Positions 25,637-34,002 of a DNA stretch of 34,304 nucleotides are shown here, one piece after another. The stretch is from the NCBI GenBank assembly GCA_009697455.1, contig SHUI01000013.1:1-34304 (forward strand). The letters are read 5' to 3'. This DNA comes from Bryobacterales bacterium. GTDB taxonomy: Bacteria; Acidobacteriota; Terriglobia; Bryobacterales; Bryobacteraceae. How positions within the stretch are numbered: the first letter of the stretch is position 1; each line of letters begins with the position of its first letter. Below the pieces are notes generated by a model. That model did not search any database. It saw only the letters and a list, made by a program, of their open reading frames with translations, and was not told the DNA's origin. The translations under genes were made by a program, and so were the position numbers.

Positions 25637-26349
25637 CCCGGGTCTTGATCGTGGAGGACGAGCGGCATCTGGCGGACGGCTTGCGGTACAACCTGGAAGC
25701 CGAAGGTTTCGAAGTGGAAACCGTTGACACCGGGGAAGCGGCGCTGTCACTGCTCCTTCCGCCGGCCGCGCGTTTCGACCTTCTGGTGCTGGACGTGATG
25801 CTTCCGGGCAAGGACGGCTTCACGGTAATCTCGGAAGTCCGCCAAGCCGGCCAGTTCATTCCAACTCTGATGCTCACCGCGAGGGGACGCCCGGAGGATG
25901 TGCTGCGAGGTTTCGCCGCCGGCGCGGACGACTATCTTCCGAAGCCCTTCGACTTGTCGATCCTGACCGCGCGACTCCACGGCCTGCTTCGCCGCCATCA
26001 ATGGATCAGCCGGACTCAGGCGCCCGCGGCCGAAGCCGATGTTTTCACTTTCTCCGGCCGGACCATCGACTTCAACGCGCTTGAGCTGCGCGCGCGCGGC
26101 CAGACCTTTCCACTCACCTTGATGGAGGCCAATCTGCTGCGCTATCTGATCCGCCACGAAGGCAAATCCGTCACACGCAAGGCGATGCTCGAAGAGGTCT
26201 GGGGTGTTCGCGAAGACACCGACACGCGGCCGATCGATAATTTCATCGTCCGCCTCCGCCGCTACATTGAAGAAGAACCGTCGCGCCCGAGGCATCTGCT
26301 TACCGTGCGAGGCGTGGGCTACAGGTTTCTCGCCGAACCCGGCGCGTAG
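25633..26349 (+). CDS. OmpR/PhoB-family response regulator
   Basis: A 238-residue response regulator. The receiver domain (1-118) starts MTRVLIVEDERHLADGLRYN, with acidic pocket E8/D9, phosphoacceptor D54 in LLVLDVMLPGKDG, T82 in MLTARG and K104 in YLPKPF. The C-terminal winged-helix domain (about 140-235) contains FPLTLMEANLLRYLIRHEGK, then LEEVWG and RPIDNFIVRLRRYIEE, and ends with HLLTVRGVGYRFLAEPGA, typical of OmpR/PhoB. It starts inside the kinase stop codon. The target genes are unknown; no conserved binding repeats were found upstream of the kinase. Confidence 0.95.
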   Translation: MTRVLIVEDERHLADGLRYNLEAEGFEVETVDTGEAALSLLLPPAARFDLLVLDVMLPGKDGFTVISEVRQAGQFIPTLMLTARGRPEDVLRGFAAGADDYLPKPFDLSILTARLHGLLRRHQWISRTQAPAAEADVFTFSGRTIDFNALELRARGQTFPLTLMEANLLRYLIRHEGKSVTRKAMLEEVWGVREDTDTRPIDNFIVRLRRYIEEEPSRPRHLLTVRGVGYRFLAEPGA

Positions 26350-26372
26350 GCATGACTTCCGCCTTCTGTATC

Positions 26373-28142
26373 CTACTTCAACGTCCTCGCCCGTGCCTCA
26401 ATCTTCTTCGCCTCAGCCGCGCGGCGATTCTTACGCATCGTGCCGGCCAGGTTCCGAAGCACAACCGCCAGGCTACTGTCCGAGGGCCCGAGCGCCTTTT
26501 CGGTGAGCCCGGCAGCACGCAGAAACAGCGGCTCCGCTTCGGTGAAACGGCCCATCTGGCTGCAAAGCATGGCCAGGTTATTCAGGGTGCTGGCCTGGAG
26601 CGCGAGATCGCTTTCGGGAAACGCTTCCCAGATCGCGAGGGCGCGCCTGTAGAGTGGTTCCGCCACGGCTGGGCGCGAGTCGAGATGATAGGCGTTGCCG
26701 AGCGCCGTCAGCGTTGGCGCGAGTGACAGGTGCGACGGACCGGACAGCGCTTCCCTAATCGTCAGCCCTCTTGTGTAATAGCGTTCCGCCTCGGTATAGC
26801 GGCGTAGTGCTACCAGCGCCGTCGCCAACCGGTCCGAGGCATCGGCGGTGGCGCCATGAGTCTCGCCGAAGGATTTCCGTGCGATGTCGAGCGCGCGGCG
26901 GCAGAACGCCTCGGCAAGCTCGAAGTTTGACCGCACGTAATGCAGGTCCGCGAGATTCGTCAGGACCAGGCCCGTGTCGGGGTGCTCGGGCCCCAGAGCC
27001 TTTTCGAAGTTCGCGAGCGCCTTCTTGTAGAGCGCGGCGGACTCCTCCGGGCGTCCTTCCTGGCGCGAGATTGCCGCGAGGTTGTTCAGGACCCTCCCTA
27101 CGCTCGAATGCTCCGGGCCGAGAGCCTTCTGGTAGATTCCCAGCGTTCGCAGGTACAGTGCCTTTGCTTCGGCGAGGCGCCCTTGCAGCCGGTGGAGGTC
27201 GCCAAGATTGTTCAGCACGGCCGCCGTCACAGGGTGCGAAGGTCCGAGCGTTCTCTCGTCCACGGCAATCGCGCGGCGATACATCGATTCCGCTTGCGCA
27301 AGGCGTCCCTGGCTCGCGTAAAGGCTCGCAAGATTACTCAGGAGCCCCGCAACCAGCGGGTGCTCCGGCCCCAGCGCGCGCTCGCGGATTGCCAGAGCGC
27401 GCAGGTAAAGATCCTCCACGCCATCGAAGGCCGCTCGCTTTACGCGGATTTCCGCAAGATTGGCCAGCGCTGTCGCCACGCTCGGACTCTCCGCGCCAAG
27501 CGCCTTCTCCCAAATTTCCAGAGCCCTTCGCGCGATTTGCTCCGATTCGTTGTACTTGCCCGCTTTGTTCAATACAACCGCGAGATTGTTGAGTGTTGTC
27601 GCGACCCGCGGACTGCCGGCATCAAGCGCCTTCTCCTGGATGCCCAGAGCGCGCCGGTGAATTTCTTCGGCCTCTTCGAGCGCTCCCTGCGCGGACCGGT
27701 AGGAAGCGAGGTTGTCGAGAAGGTCCGCAATCTGAAGCTCGTCGCGACCGGGCGCCTTCTCCCGTATCGCAATGGCGCGCCGGACGAGCGCTTCGGCTTC
27801 GGAATAGCGCCCCAACGCGTTAAGCGCCGCGGACAGGTTGTTCATCGTGGCGGCAAGTTCGGAGTGACCCTCCCCGACGCGGTTCCGCCAGATTTCGAGC
27901 GCCCGTTCGTAGTAGGCAATCGCTTCGGCGTAGCGTGCGGTTTCGTAGCAGACGACACCGAGGCTGTTCAGGCTCCGCGGCGCGTCCGAGCCCTCGTCAA
28001 GCGCGCGGAGATACCACCGCTCGGCTTCAACATGCTTGCTTTCGCGGCGGAGCGCGTTGCCCTTCGCCATGAATTCTTCCCACTGTTCCGTTTGCGCGGA
28101 AGCGGCCGCGCACACGAGTACCGTAAAGACAAGAGTCCGCAT
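26373..28142 (-). CDS. Secreted tetratricopeptide-repeat protein (kinesin-light-chain type)
   Basis: A 589-residue protein with a short signal peptide (MRTLVFTVLVCAAASA). The rest is almost entirely 42-residue TPRs of the kinesin light chain / TPR_12 type, roughly a dozen units. Each has the pattern VA..LNNLA....(G)RY.EAE.LYRRALAI.EKALGPEHP. No catalytic domain is present, so it should be a periplasmic or exported protein-binding scaffold. A GGAG ribosome-binding site lies 7 bases before the ATG. It follows the HEAT-repeat gene at 28265-29152 by 122 bases on the same strand, so it may be the last gene of the sigma/anti-sigma transcription unit or have its own promoter. The coding repeats give near-periodic 126-bp DNA. 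Confidence 0.9.
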   Translation of the reverse strand: MRTLVFTVLVCAAASAQTEQWEEFMAKGNALRRESKHVEAERWYLRALDEGSDAPRSLNSLGVVCYETARYAEAIAYYERALEIWRNRVGEGHSELAATMNNLSAALNALGRYSEAEALVRRAIAIREKAPGRDELQIADLLDNLASYRSAQGALEEAEEIHRRALGIQEKALDAGSPRVATTLNNLAVVLNKAGKYNESEQIARRALEIWEKALGAESPSVATALANLAEIRVKRAAFDGVEDLYLRALAIRERALGPEHPLVAGLLSNLASLYASQGRLAQAESMYRRAIAVDERTLGPSHPVTAAVLNNLGDLHRLQGRLAEAKALYLRTLGIYQKALGPEHSSVGRVLNNLAAISRQEGRPEESAALYKKALANFEKALGPEHPDTGLVLTNLADLHYVRSNFELAEAFCRRALDIARKSFGETHGATADASDRLATALVALRRYTEAERYYTRGLTIREALSGPSHLSLAPTLTALGNAYHLDSRPAVAEPLYRRALAIWEAFPESDLALQASTLNNLAMLCSQMGRFTEAEPLFLRAAGLTEKALGPSDSSLAVVLRNLAGTMRKNRRAAEAKKIEARARTLK

Positions 28143-28264
28143 TTCGTGCTCCAGGAATGAAGACGCGACAACGAAAGAAACGGTGAACGCTACAGGCGGA
28201 AATACGGATTCTCCGCGCGGTTTGTTCCCTGACTTAGACGATGCCGCCTGAAAAACGCTTTGCT

Positions 28265-29152
28265 CTACTTCACGAATTCTTCGACGAAGGCGCGAGCGCG
28301 CGCGTCCTTCGATTGCCCGAGCCGCCGCAGCGCCTCTTTGCGGGCGGGCGGATTGTCCTTCGCGCGGGCGATCTCGATCAGCGCCGGTACGCCAAGTTCG
28401 TCACCCACTCGCGCGAGCCCCTGTATCGCCTGTCGCATCACTTCATCGGCGGGATCGTTCCGGATAATCGCCGTGAGCGTGGGGATGGCTTCCCGTCCGC
28501 CGCGGTCCGCGAGCCTTCCCACCGCGTACGAACGCATCTTCATGTTCTTGTCGTCGCGCGCGATCGCGGTCAGCGCCGTGAGCGCTTTCGGTTCCCGGTT
28601 CCGGGCGAGCGCCGAGATCGCACGCTCCCGCAGCCAATCCGGTTCCGATGCGTTCGCCAGCCGTTCAAGTGCCTGTTCGGCTTCCGGGCCTGAGTGCTGC
28701 GACATCACCGAGATCGCCGATTCCCGCACCCGCTGCCGTTCCCGCGTGGCGGAATCCGCGGTCTTTACGATCCTCGTGAGCAGCGCCACGCTCTGCGCCT
28801 GCGTAACTCCGGTGAACACGGTAAAGCTCTGTCCGCCGGCATCGATCTCACATTCCGGAGGCAGCGTCCGTATTCTCGTCACCGCTCCGCTTTCAAGGCG
28901 GACCAGCACCAGAGCACGTTCCGCGCCGTCGAGATGAACCACGTTCGAACAGCTTTGCCAACCGCCGTCGCCCGCGACACCAATGGAATAGCCGAACCAC
29001 CCGGCTGGCTGCTGGCGCGCGAGCCCGGCAGCAGCCGCGTCCAAACCTCCAGCGGCCGGGCGGGTCTCGAGTTTCGCGTTTCTTACGCGCGGTTCCTGCG
29101 CCGCCGCCAAAAGGCACACGAATCCAACTGTGGCAATTCTCAAGGTCTTCAT
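28265..29152 (-). CDS. Secreted HEAT-repeat protein
   Basis: A 295-residue protein with signal peptide KTLRIATVGFVCLLAAA. The N-terminal third (about 25-130) is a beta-rich unknown segment with GWFGYSIGVAGDGGWQSCSN. The C-terminal part (about 135-295) is a set of HEAT repeats: QALERLANASEPDWLRERAI, LTALTAIARDDKNMKMRSYA and VPALIEIARAKDNPPARKEA. These alpha-solenoids bind proteins. A GGAG ribosome-binding site lies 6 bases before the ATG. It sits 25 bases after the other HEAT gene (29178-30632), so both are likely in the ECF sigma operon. Binding partner unknown. Confidence 0.85.
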   Translation of the reverse strand: MKTLRIATVGFVCLLAAAQEPRVRNAKLETRPAAGGLDAAAAGLARQQPAGWFGYSIGVAGDGGWQSCSNVVHLDGAERALVLVRLESGAVTRIRTLPPECEIDAGGQSFTVFTGVTQAQSVALLTRIVKTADSATRERQRVRESAISVMSQHSGPEAEQALERLANASEPDWLRERAISALARNREPKALTALTAIARDDKNMKMRSYAVGRLADRGGREAIPTLTAIIRNDPADEVMRQAIQGLARVGDELGVPALIEIARAKDNPPARKEALRRLGQSKDARARAFVEEFVK

Positions 29153-29177
29153 CGTGGACTCCGTTCCGTTGGGAACT

Positions 29178-30632
29178 CTACTTGTTGAGTACTTCGAGCA
29201 GAAAATCCGCCGCTTCCTTCGACTTCATCCGCGACAGGTTCTGCACCGCCTCACGCTTCAACGCCGGGTTCGTTTCCTTGCGCGCCAACTCCACCAGAAT
29301 CTTCACGTTATTCTGCCTCGCCATCGTGCGCAGAATTTCCTTCTTCACTTCCGCGTCCGCCTCGCCCGGATAGAGGGCCGCGATCGACTCTCCATTCTTC
29401 GCCGCGTCGCGCCGCTGCAAGGCGCGCAACGCTTCGAGGCGCAGTTTCGAGTCCTTATCGGTCTTCAGAATCTCCAGCAGCTTGTCCGAATTGCCGCCAC
29501 CCGCCATCGCTCGCAGAATCTCCTGCTTGATGTCCGGTGCGGCTCCCTGATACATCTGCCACAATTCAACGTCGGCGCGCATTTCGCCCATCAGCCGGAT
29601 CGCATCCCGTCGAAGTTCGGGCGAGGCTTCCGTCTTGGCCGCGTTCACCACGCGCTCCCGGTCGCCGTTCGCGACGAAACCACGCAGGATCTCCCGCTTC
29701 ACTTCCACGCTCGTCGCCGAACTGTAAATCTCGCCCAATACCTGACGGCTCTCCTTGCCCTTCATCGCCGTGCCCAGATAGCGCAGCGCCTTCAACTGCA
29801 AATCCGGATTCGATTTCCCGCGAGCGATCTGCGTCAGCGTCTCGCGTCCTTTGACGGACCCGCTTTGCGCCAGCACGAACAGCGCGCGCTCCTTCATCTT
29901 CGGCGAGTGGCTTCCCATCAGCAGTTTCTCTATCAATGGAACGGCGCGCTCGGGGTCTGAATTGACCAGTCCGTTCAGAGCTATCAGCTTCAACTCGTCG
30001 TCGTCCTGGCTTTCGGGCGAAACCGGCTGTCCCGAAGCCTGACTGATCTCGACCGAAAGCGCCTTCGAATCGTTCAGCCAGCCGCTAGCAGGATAACTCT
30101 TCGCCAGGTCCGCGAGCGCCGCCTGAGCCTCGGGACGCCGTCCCAGTTTGTGCAGCGCGTACGCCTTCCAGTAGAGCGCTCCATCGGATCGCGAGCCGCC
30201 GCGGGAAACGATGCCGGAGAACACGTCCACCGCGCGCTCCCATTTGCGTTCGTCGAGCAGCCGCGTTCCCTCGCGGTATCGGCCGTCTTCCGAGTTGCCC
30301 CCCTTCCATTCGTACTTGAAGTCTTTGTCGAAGTTCTGGGCAATAAGTCCGAGCGTCCTGGCTTTCTCCCTCACGGCGTCCATCTGCTCTGTCACCTGAT
30401 TCATCACATTCATGTTGAAGGTTGCTTTGACTTCGGCCGCAATCCTGCGCGCCTCATCGGCGATGCGATCAAGCTCAAACCGGTCGAACGCCGGCCCCAG
30501 CGGAGCAAGGCCGGGAACGGGCCCCGCTTCAGGCGCGGGATCCGGAGCCGGGGGCTTCGGCGGCTGCGGCTGGGCCGTCACCGGCGCCGCGTAAAGAGTA
30601 GCCAGCAAACAAGTCTTCAAAATCCAGTCCAT
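29178..30632 (-). CDS. Secreted TPR/HEAT-repeat protein
   Basis: A 484-residue protein. A signal peptide (LKTCLLATLYAAPVTAQ) is followed by a Pro-rich linker (residues 22-45). A helical segment has FELDRIADEARRIAAEVKAT. One or two TPR-like hairpins follow (YREGTRLLDERKWERAVDVF, then GALYWKAYALHKLGRRPEAQ). The second half has about seven HEAT repeats (for example LKALRYLGTAMKGKESRQVL, VKREILRGFVANGDRERVV and LKREAVQNLSRMKSKEAAD). It begins 18 bases after the anti-sigma factor stop, with GAGGA before the ATG, so it is translated from the same mRNA as the sigma/anti-sigma pair. Probably a periplasmic scaffold; no enzymatic motif seen. Confidence 0.87.
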   Translation of the reverse strand: MDWILKTCLLATLYAAPVTAQPQPPKPPAPDPAPEAGPVPGLAPLGPAFDRFELDRIADEARRIAAEVKATFNMNVMNQVTEQMDAVREKARTLGLIAQNFDKDFKYEWKGGNSEDGRYREGTRLLDERKWERAVDVFSGIVSRGGSRSDGALYWKAYALHKLGRRPEAQAALADLAKSYPASGWLNDSKALSVEISQASGQPVSPESQDDDELKLIALNGLVNSDPERAVPLIEKLLMGSHSPKMKERALFVLAQSGSVKGRETLTQIARGKSNPDLQLKALRYLGTAMKGKESRQVLGEIYSSATSVEVKREILRGFVANGDRERVVNAAKTEASPELRRDAIRLMGEMRADVELWQMYQGAAPDIKQEILRAMAGGGNSDKLLEILKTDKDSKLRLEALRALQRRDAAKNGESIAALYPGEADAEVKKEILRTMARQNNVKILVELARKETNPALKREAVQNLSRMKSKEAADFLLEVLNK

Positions 30633-30649
30633 ATCGTCCTCACTACCTC

Positions 30650-31405
30650 TTATAGTTTGTCTTGCCGCGCGGACGTTTCCCCGCGCTCTCTGTCGCGAAT
30701 TCTCGTGCCCGCGACCCGTACCTTGAATAAAATTCCTTCCGCTTCGAGGCGCGCCCGCAATCTTTCGAAATCGCTCCGGGGCAGTGCCTCCGGGCTATGC
30801 GCGATCTCGAGCAGCACCCGCTCCAGATCGTCGAGCAGCGACGTCACCGCGCCGTCGTCCGCGGACGCCGCCGTCTGCCGGTACAGCCGATTCGCGTCGA
30901 GCAAATCCTCCGCCGCCGCGCGTCCCGCCGACATATCGACCGCGCGCCCGCCGCGGGTGTTCGCGATCTCCATCAACATCAGTTGCGACCGGTCCAGATG
31001 ATCTCCCACGGCGAGCAGCAATACCCTTTCCCTAACCGCCGGCGAAGCCTGCGCGGCTGCCGAAGGCCCACGCCGCTCCATCGACATGCGCCCGGCGAAA
31101 AAAGCTACGGCCAACATCGCGGTCATAGCCGCCAGCGCGGGAGCCCACTTCCACGCCCGAAGGAAGAACCATGTTCGGGCTCTGCGCTCCGGCAGGCGAG
31201 GCACAAGACTTCGCCAAACTTCGCCGCCGTACTCGTTGCCGCGCTCGGGTACCGCCTCTTCTGCCACCGCGTTCAGTGCGGATTCGAAACGCTTGTACGC
31301 ACGCCGGCAATCTTCGCACGTCGCCAGATGCGCACCGATCCCGCCCGGCGCGCCGCTCTCTCCGTAGTAATGCAATACCAGTTGCTCTTCACTTGGATGC
31401 TTCAT
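30650..31405 (-). CDS. Zinc-finger anti-sigma factor, single membrane segment
   Basis: A 251-residue anti-sigma factor of the ZAS/zf-HC2 type. The N-terminal cytoplasmic domain has the zinc motif H-x3-C-x2-C (H26, C30, C33, in HLATCEDC). One membrane helix (about 87-107: WAPALAAMTAMLAVAFFAGR) leads to a periplasmic region of about 140 residues, mostly helical and charged. Such proteins hold their ECF sigma factor inactive until a signal releases it. It overlaps the sigma gene by 4 bp (ATGA), so the two are made together. The large periplasmic part could bind the exported HEAT proteins encoded downstream; that link is inference. Confidence 0.85.
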   Translation of the reverse strand: MKHPSEEQLVLHYYGESGAPGGIGAHLATCEDCRRAYKRFESALNAVAEEAVPERGNEYGGEVWRSLVPRLPERRARTWFFLRAWKWAPALAAMTAMLAVAFFAGRMSMERRGPSAAAQASPAVRERVLLLAVGDHLDRSQLMLMEIANTRGGRAVDMSAGRAAAEDLLDANRLYRQTAASADDGAVTSLLDDLERVLLEIAHSPEALPRSDFERLRARLEAEGILFKVRVAGTRIRDRERGETSARQDKL

Positions 31406-31965
31406 CGTGTAACTCCGCTCATTAACGGCTCAAGCGCATGCCTTAGCTTTGTCGCGGCCCGGAATATGCTGTTCTTGATCGCTCCGCCGCTTGGCCCGAG
31501 CGACCAGCTGATCTCCTCGATCGATAGTCCGTCAAAGTGCCGGAGCGAAAACGCCGCCCGTTCCATCGGGCTCAACTCCCCGAGTGCCGCCGCGATCCGC
31601 TCGCGTAGTTCCCCGCTAAAGGCCAGACGTTCCGGTTCGGGTTGGGGCGCGCGGAACACGTCGTTCTCCGGCATCGGAGTTGTCCGCCGCCGCTCCCTGG
31701 CCCTCACGAAGTCGAGCGAACAGTTCGCCGCAATCCGGTAAAGCCAGGTTCCGAAACTCGATTCCACGCGGAACGAATCGATGTTCCGGTAAGCTCTGAG
31801 GAACGTCTCCTGGACCACGTCCTCGGCGTCTTGTTCGTTTTGCGTCATGCGAAAGGCCAGCCGGAAGACGTTTCGGCTATGGCGTTCCACCAGCGCGCGA
31901 TACGCGCTCTCGCCGCCCGCCTTTACGCGAGCGACAAGCGCCGCGTCGTCCTCAATCGCTTCCAT
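31402..31965 (-). CDS. ECF RNA polymerase sigma factor (RpoE-like)
   Basis: A 187-residue sigma70-family factor with only regions 2 and 4, the ECF plan. Region 2 is RLAFRMTQNEQDAEDVVQET, then FLRAYRNIDSFRVESSFGTW and LYRIAANCSLDFVRARERRR (core binding and -10 recognition). Region 4 is RIAAALGELSPMERAAFSLR, then HFDGLSIEEISWSLGPSGGA and IKNSIFRAATKLRHAL, the helix-turn-helix for the -35. An AAAGG ribosome-binding site lies 5 bases before the ATG. Its cognate anti-sigma factor overlaps its end. A candidate ECF-type promoter lies upstream (31996-32024), suggesting autoregulation. Confidence 0.93.
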   Translation of the reverse strand: MEAIEDDAALVARVKAGGESAYRALVERHSRNVFRLAFRMTQNEQDAEDVVQETFLRAYRNIDSFRVESSFGTWLYRIAANCSLDFVRARERRRTTPMPENDVFRAPQPEPERLAFSGELRERIAAALGELSPMERAAFSLRHFDGLSIEEISWSLGPSGGAIKNSIFRAATKLRHALEPLMSGVTR

Positions 31966-31995
31966 CCGACCTTTAGACTACACAGTTCGCCGGCG

Positions 31996-32024
31996 GTTAG
32001 GTCCCGTGAGGAAATAACTGTTCC
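31996..32024 (-). promoter_or_regulatory. Candidate ECF-type promoter of the sigma operon
   Basis: The minus strand shows GGAACA (32024-32019), 17 bases, then CCTAAC (32001-31996), placed about 30 bases before the sigma ATG. ECF promoters often carry a GGAAC -35 with a 16-17 base spacer. This is a single-site guess. Confidence 0.3.
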
Positions 32025-32051
32025 AGGGCCGCAGACGGAACTTGTGGTGGC

Positions 32052-32129
32052 GGTGGGGCAAGCCATCGTTGTTTGTGGCCTGTCATTTCCACGGAAAACG
32101 GCAGGCGACAAGAGACGATCAGGCCACGG
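32052..32129. repeat. Dispersed ~80-bp repeat, copy A
   Basis: Similar in the same orientation to 33888-33969. Shared blocks include GTGGGG, TTGTGGCCTG, CGGAAAA, GGCAGG and ACGATC. In this copy GTGGCCTG near the left and CAGGCCAC near the right form an inverted repeat. Confidence 0.6.
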
Positions 32130-32175
32130 CGCGCCGGGGTTGTTCAGAAGCGTTACAAGAACGAGCGGCGGCCTG

Positions 32176-32400
32176 CTACCCGCGCGCCGGGGAGAGACGG
32201 GGGCGCAGCCAGTTCAGGAACCACACTTCAAGCCAGTGGCCCCCGAACGAAGGCCAGAGCGCCAATAAGGTCGCGAGCGGCCAGTTAGCGAGGCCACTCC
32301 ACCATCGCGCGAGCACGGCGCCAACGGCGAACGCAATCATGCCCGTGCGCAATATCGTCATGCGAAGAGGCTCCCGAAAAGGCTGCCATTCGGATGTCAT
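32176..32400 (-). CDS. Small hydrophobic membrane protein, function unknown
   Basis: A 74-residue protein starting MTSEWQPFREPLRMTILRTG. It contains two hydrophobic segments (MIAFAVGAVLARWWSGLA and WPLATLLALWPSFGGHW) and ends LEVWFLNWLRPRLSPARG, so two membrane passes are likely. The ATG at 32400 is chosen because the upstream extension to 32526 overlaps the sulfatase. It begins 23 bases after the sulfatase stop on the same strand and is probably co-transcribed. I do not recognise a named family; composition (Trp-rich, basic end) argues for a real gene. Confidence 0.6.
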   Translation of the reverse strand: MTSEWQPFREPLRMTILRTGMIAFAVGAVLARWWSGLANWPLATLLALWPSFGGHWLEVWFLNWLRPRLSPARG

Positions 32401-32423
32401 CGATCGCTCCGGCCCTCCGCCCG

Positions 32424-33833
32424 TCAGCGGTGTCCGAACTGCCTTTCGTAGAGTTCCACGAACGGATTCACTTTCGGTGGGACGGCATTTTCGTTTTCGA
32501 GCAACGGCAGAATCTCCGCCCACCATTTCTCGTAGGCCGCGTCCATCCGCTTGACCACCTCCGGAAACTCCGCGGCGGCATCCTTCGATTCTCCCGGATC
32601 GGCTTTGAGATCGAACAGCAGCCAGGTGGCCTCGCCCTTCCCGGGGTGCACCAGACTGTAGCGGGCATCACGCACGCGGCAGGTCAGGTGTTTCGATTCG
32701 GCCGCTTTTCCAATCTCCCATCGCCCCAAATGCGTGAACAGGTATCGATCGGGCCACGGCGCGTCGGGCTTATTCAGAAGCGGCACAAGACTCCGGCCAT
32801 CGGGCCGAACTCCGGCTGGAACCTTCGCTCCCGCGATCTCGGCGAGCGTCGGGAACAGATCGATGTGGGCCGCAAGCCTGTTCACATTTCCCGGTTTCAG
32901 CCTCCCGGGCCAGCGGAAGAACGCTGCCGCCCTCGTTCCGCCCTGCCAAGCCGAACCCTTCGCCCCGCGCATCCCCGCGTTGAAGATGCGGACTCCGTTT
33001 GTGCCGCCGTTGTCGTTCATGAAAATCAGCAGCGTGTCGCGATCGATGCCCCACGTCTTCAAGCCGCCGAGCAACCGGCCCACCGCGTCGTCGATATTCG
33101 TGATCATGCCGTAAAACTTAGCGGCGTTCGCATCCACGTTGGGCAGGCCTTTGTACATCGCTTCGTATTTCTCAGGACAGTCGAGCGGCGCGTGCGGCGC
33201 ATTGGGTGTAATGTAGGCGAAGAATGGAGTGGCCGCCTTGGCCCGGGCTTCGATCCACTTCATCGCCTGACCAAAGAACACGTCCGTGCAGTAGCCCTCG
33301 GTCTTCTCAAAGACGCCGTTGTGCAGGATCGCGGGGTTGAAATATTTGTTGCCGGGTGCGTCGCCGCAAGTGCCCGGATAAACCTGCCCAATCCCGCCGC
33401 AGCCGTGGATGAACACTTCGTCGAAACCACGCCGGTTCGGCTGGTACGGCGCTGCGTCGCCAAGATGCCACTTGCCGAAAATGCCGGTCGTATATCCGGC
33501 GGACTTCAGCACCTGAGCAATCGTCGTGGCCTTCAGACTCAGCCGCTCCCGTTCGAGAATCGTGTGCGTCACACCCGACTTGAATTCGTGACGACCGGTC
33601 AACAAGGCCGTGCGCGTGGGCGAGCAGGTCGGGCTGTTATGGAAATCCGTAAACCGCACAGCCTCAGCGTGGATTCGGTCGAGATTCGGGGTCTTAATAA
33701 CGGGGTTCCCGTGGCAGGCCAGATCGCCGTAGCCCTGATCATCCGTGAGGATCAGAATCACGTTCGGCGGACGCGAAGTCTGGGCAAGTGCAACGGCTCC
33801 CGTTGCGTGGATGAATTCCCGGCGATTGAGCAT
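32424..33833 (-). CDS. Exported sulfatase (third in the window)
   Basis: A 469-residue sulfatase. The N-terminus MLNRREFIHATGAVALAQT is Tat-like (NRREFI). The start is set at 33833, where GGGAGG lies 6 bases upstream, rather than at the earlier in-frame ATG 33857. Motifs are VILILTDDQGYGD (D31, D32 region), the formylglycine site CSPTR with C70, LLTGRHEFKSG, FGKWHLGD, PNAPHAPLD and FMNDNGGTNG in place of the usual SDNG. The core residues for metal and sulfate binding are kept. It is only distantly similar to the other two sulfatases here, so the window encodes three different types. It is followed by a small membrane protein and flanked on both sides by copies of an ~80-bp repeat. Confidence 0.93.
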   Translation of the reverse strand: MLNRREFIHATGAVALAQTSRPPNVILILTDDQGYGDLACHGNPVIKTPNLDRIHAEAVRFTDFHNSPTCSPTRTALLTGRHEFKSGVTHTILERERLSLKATTIAQVLKSAGYTTGIFGKWHLGDAAPYQPNRRGFDEVFIHGCGGIGQVYPGTCGDAPGNKYFNPAILHNGVFEKTEGYCTDVFFGQAMKWIEARAKAATPFFAYITPNAPHAPLDCPEKYEAMYKGLPNVDANAAKFYGMITNIDDAVGRLLGGLKTWGIDRDTLLIFMNDNGGTNGVRIFNAGMRGAKGSAWQGGTRAAAFFRWPGRLKPGNVNRLAAHIDLFPTLAEIAGAKVPAGVRPDGRSLVPLLNKPDAPWPDRYLFTHLGRWEIGKAAESKHLTCRVRDARYSLVHPGKGEATWLLFDLKADPGESKDAAAEFPEVVKRMDAAYEKWWAEILPLLENENAVPPKVNPFVELYERQFGHR

Positions 33834-33887
33834 GCGCGCCTCCCTTCTGTCTAACATTCGTCAGGTGAAACCGAGGCAGGGTGGCCG

Positions 33888-33969
33888 GAGTGGGGAAGGC
33901 CCTCGCGGCTTGTGGCCTGCCACGTCCGCGGAAAAAGGCAGGTTGCGGAAAACGATCGCCTGCCACGCC
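33888..33969. repeat. Dispersed ~80-bp repeat, copy B
   Basis: Second copy of the repeat at 32052-32129, in the gap between mqnE and the sulfatase. It shares TTGTGGCCTG, CGGAAAA, GGCAGG and ACGATC. The copies have diverged by scattered substitutions and small indels. Confidence 0.6.
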
Positions 33970-34002
33970 CTGCTAATTGCAACTGTGGTTTCATGACCAC
34001 CC

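Noticed and set aside
26373-28142. Periodic DNA resembling a repeat array
   Set aside because: The ~126-bp periodicity comes from 42-residue TPR codons, not from a CRISPR or satellite array.
26940-28160. 406-codon plus-strand open frame over the TPR gene
   Set aside because: Shadow of the TPR protein; no domain, Arg-rich composition.
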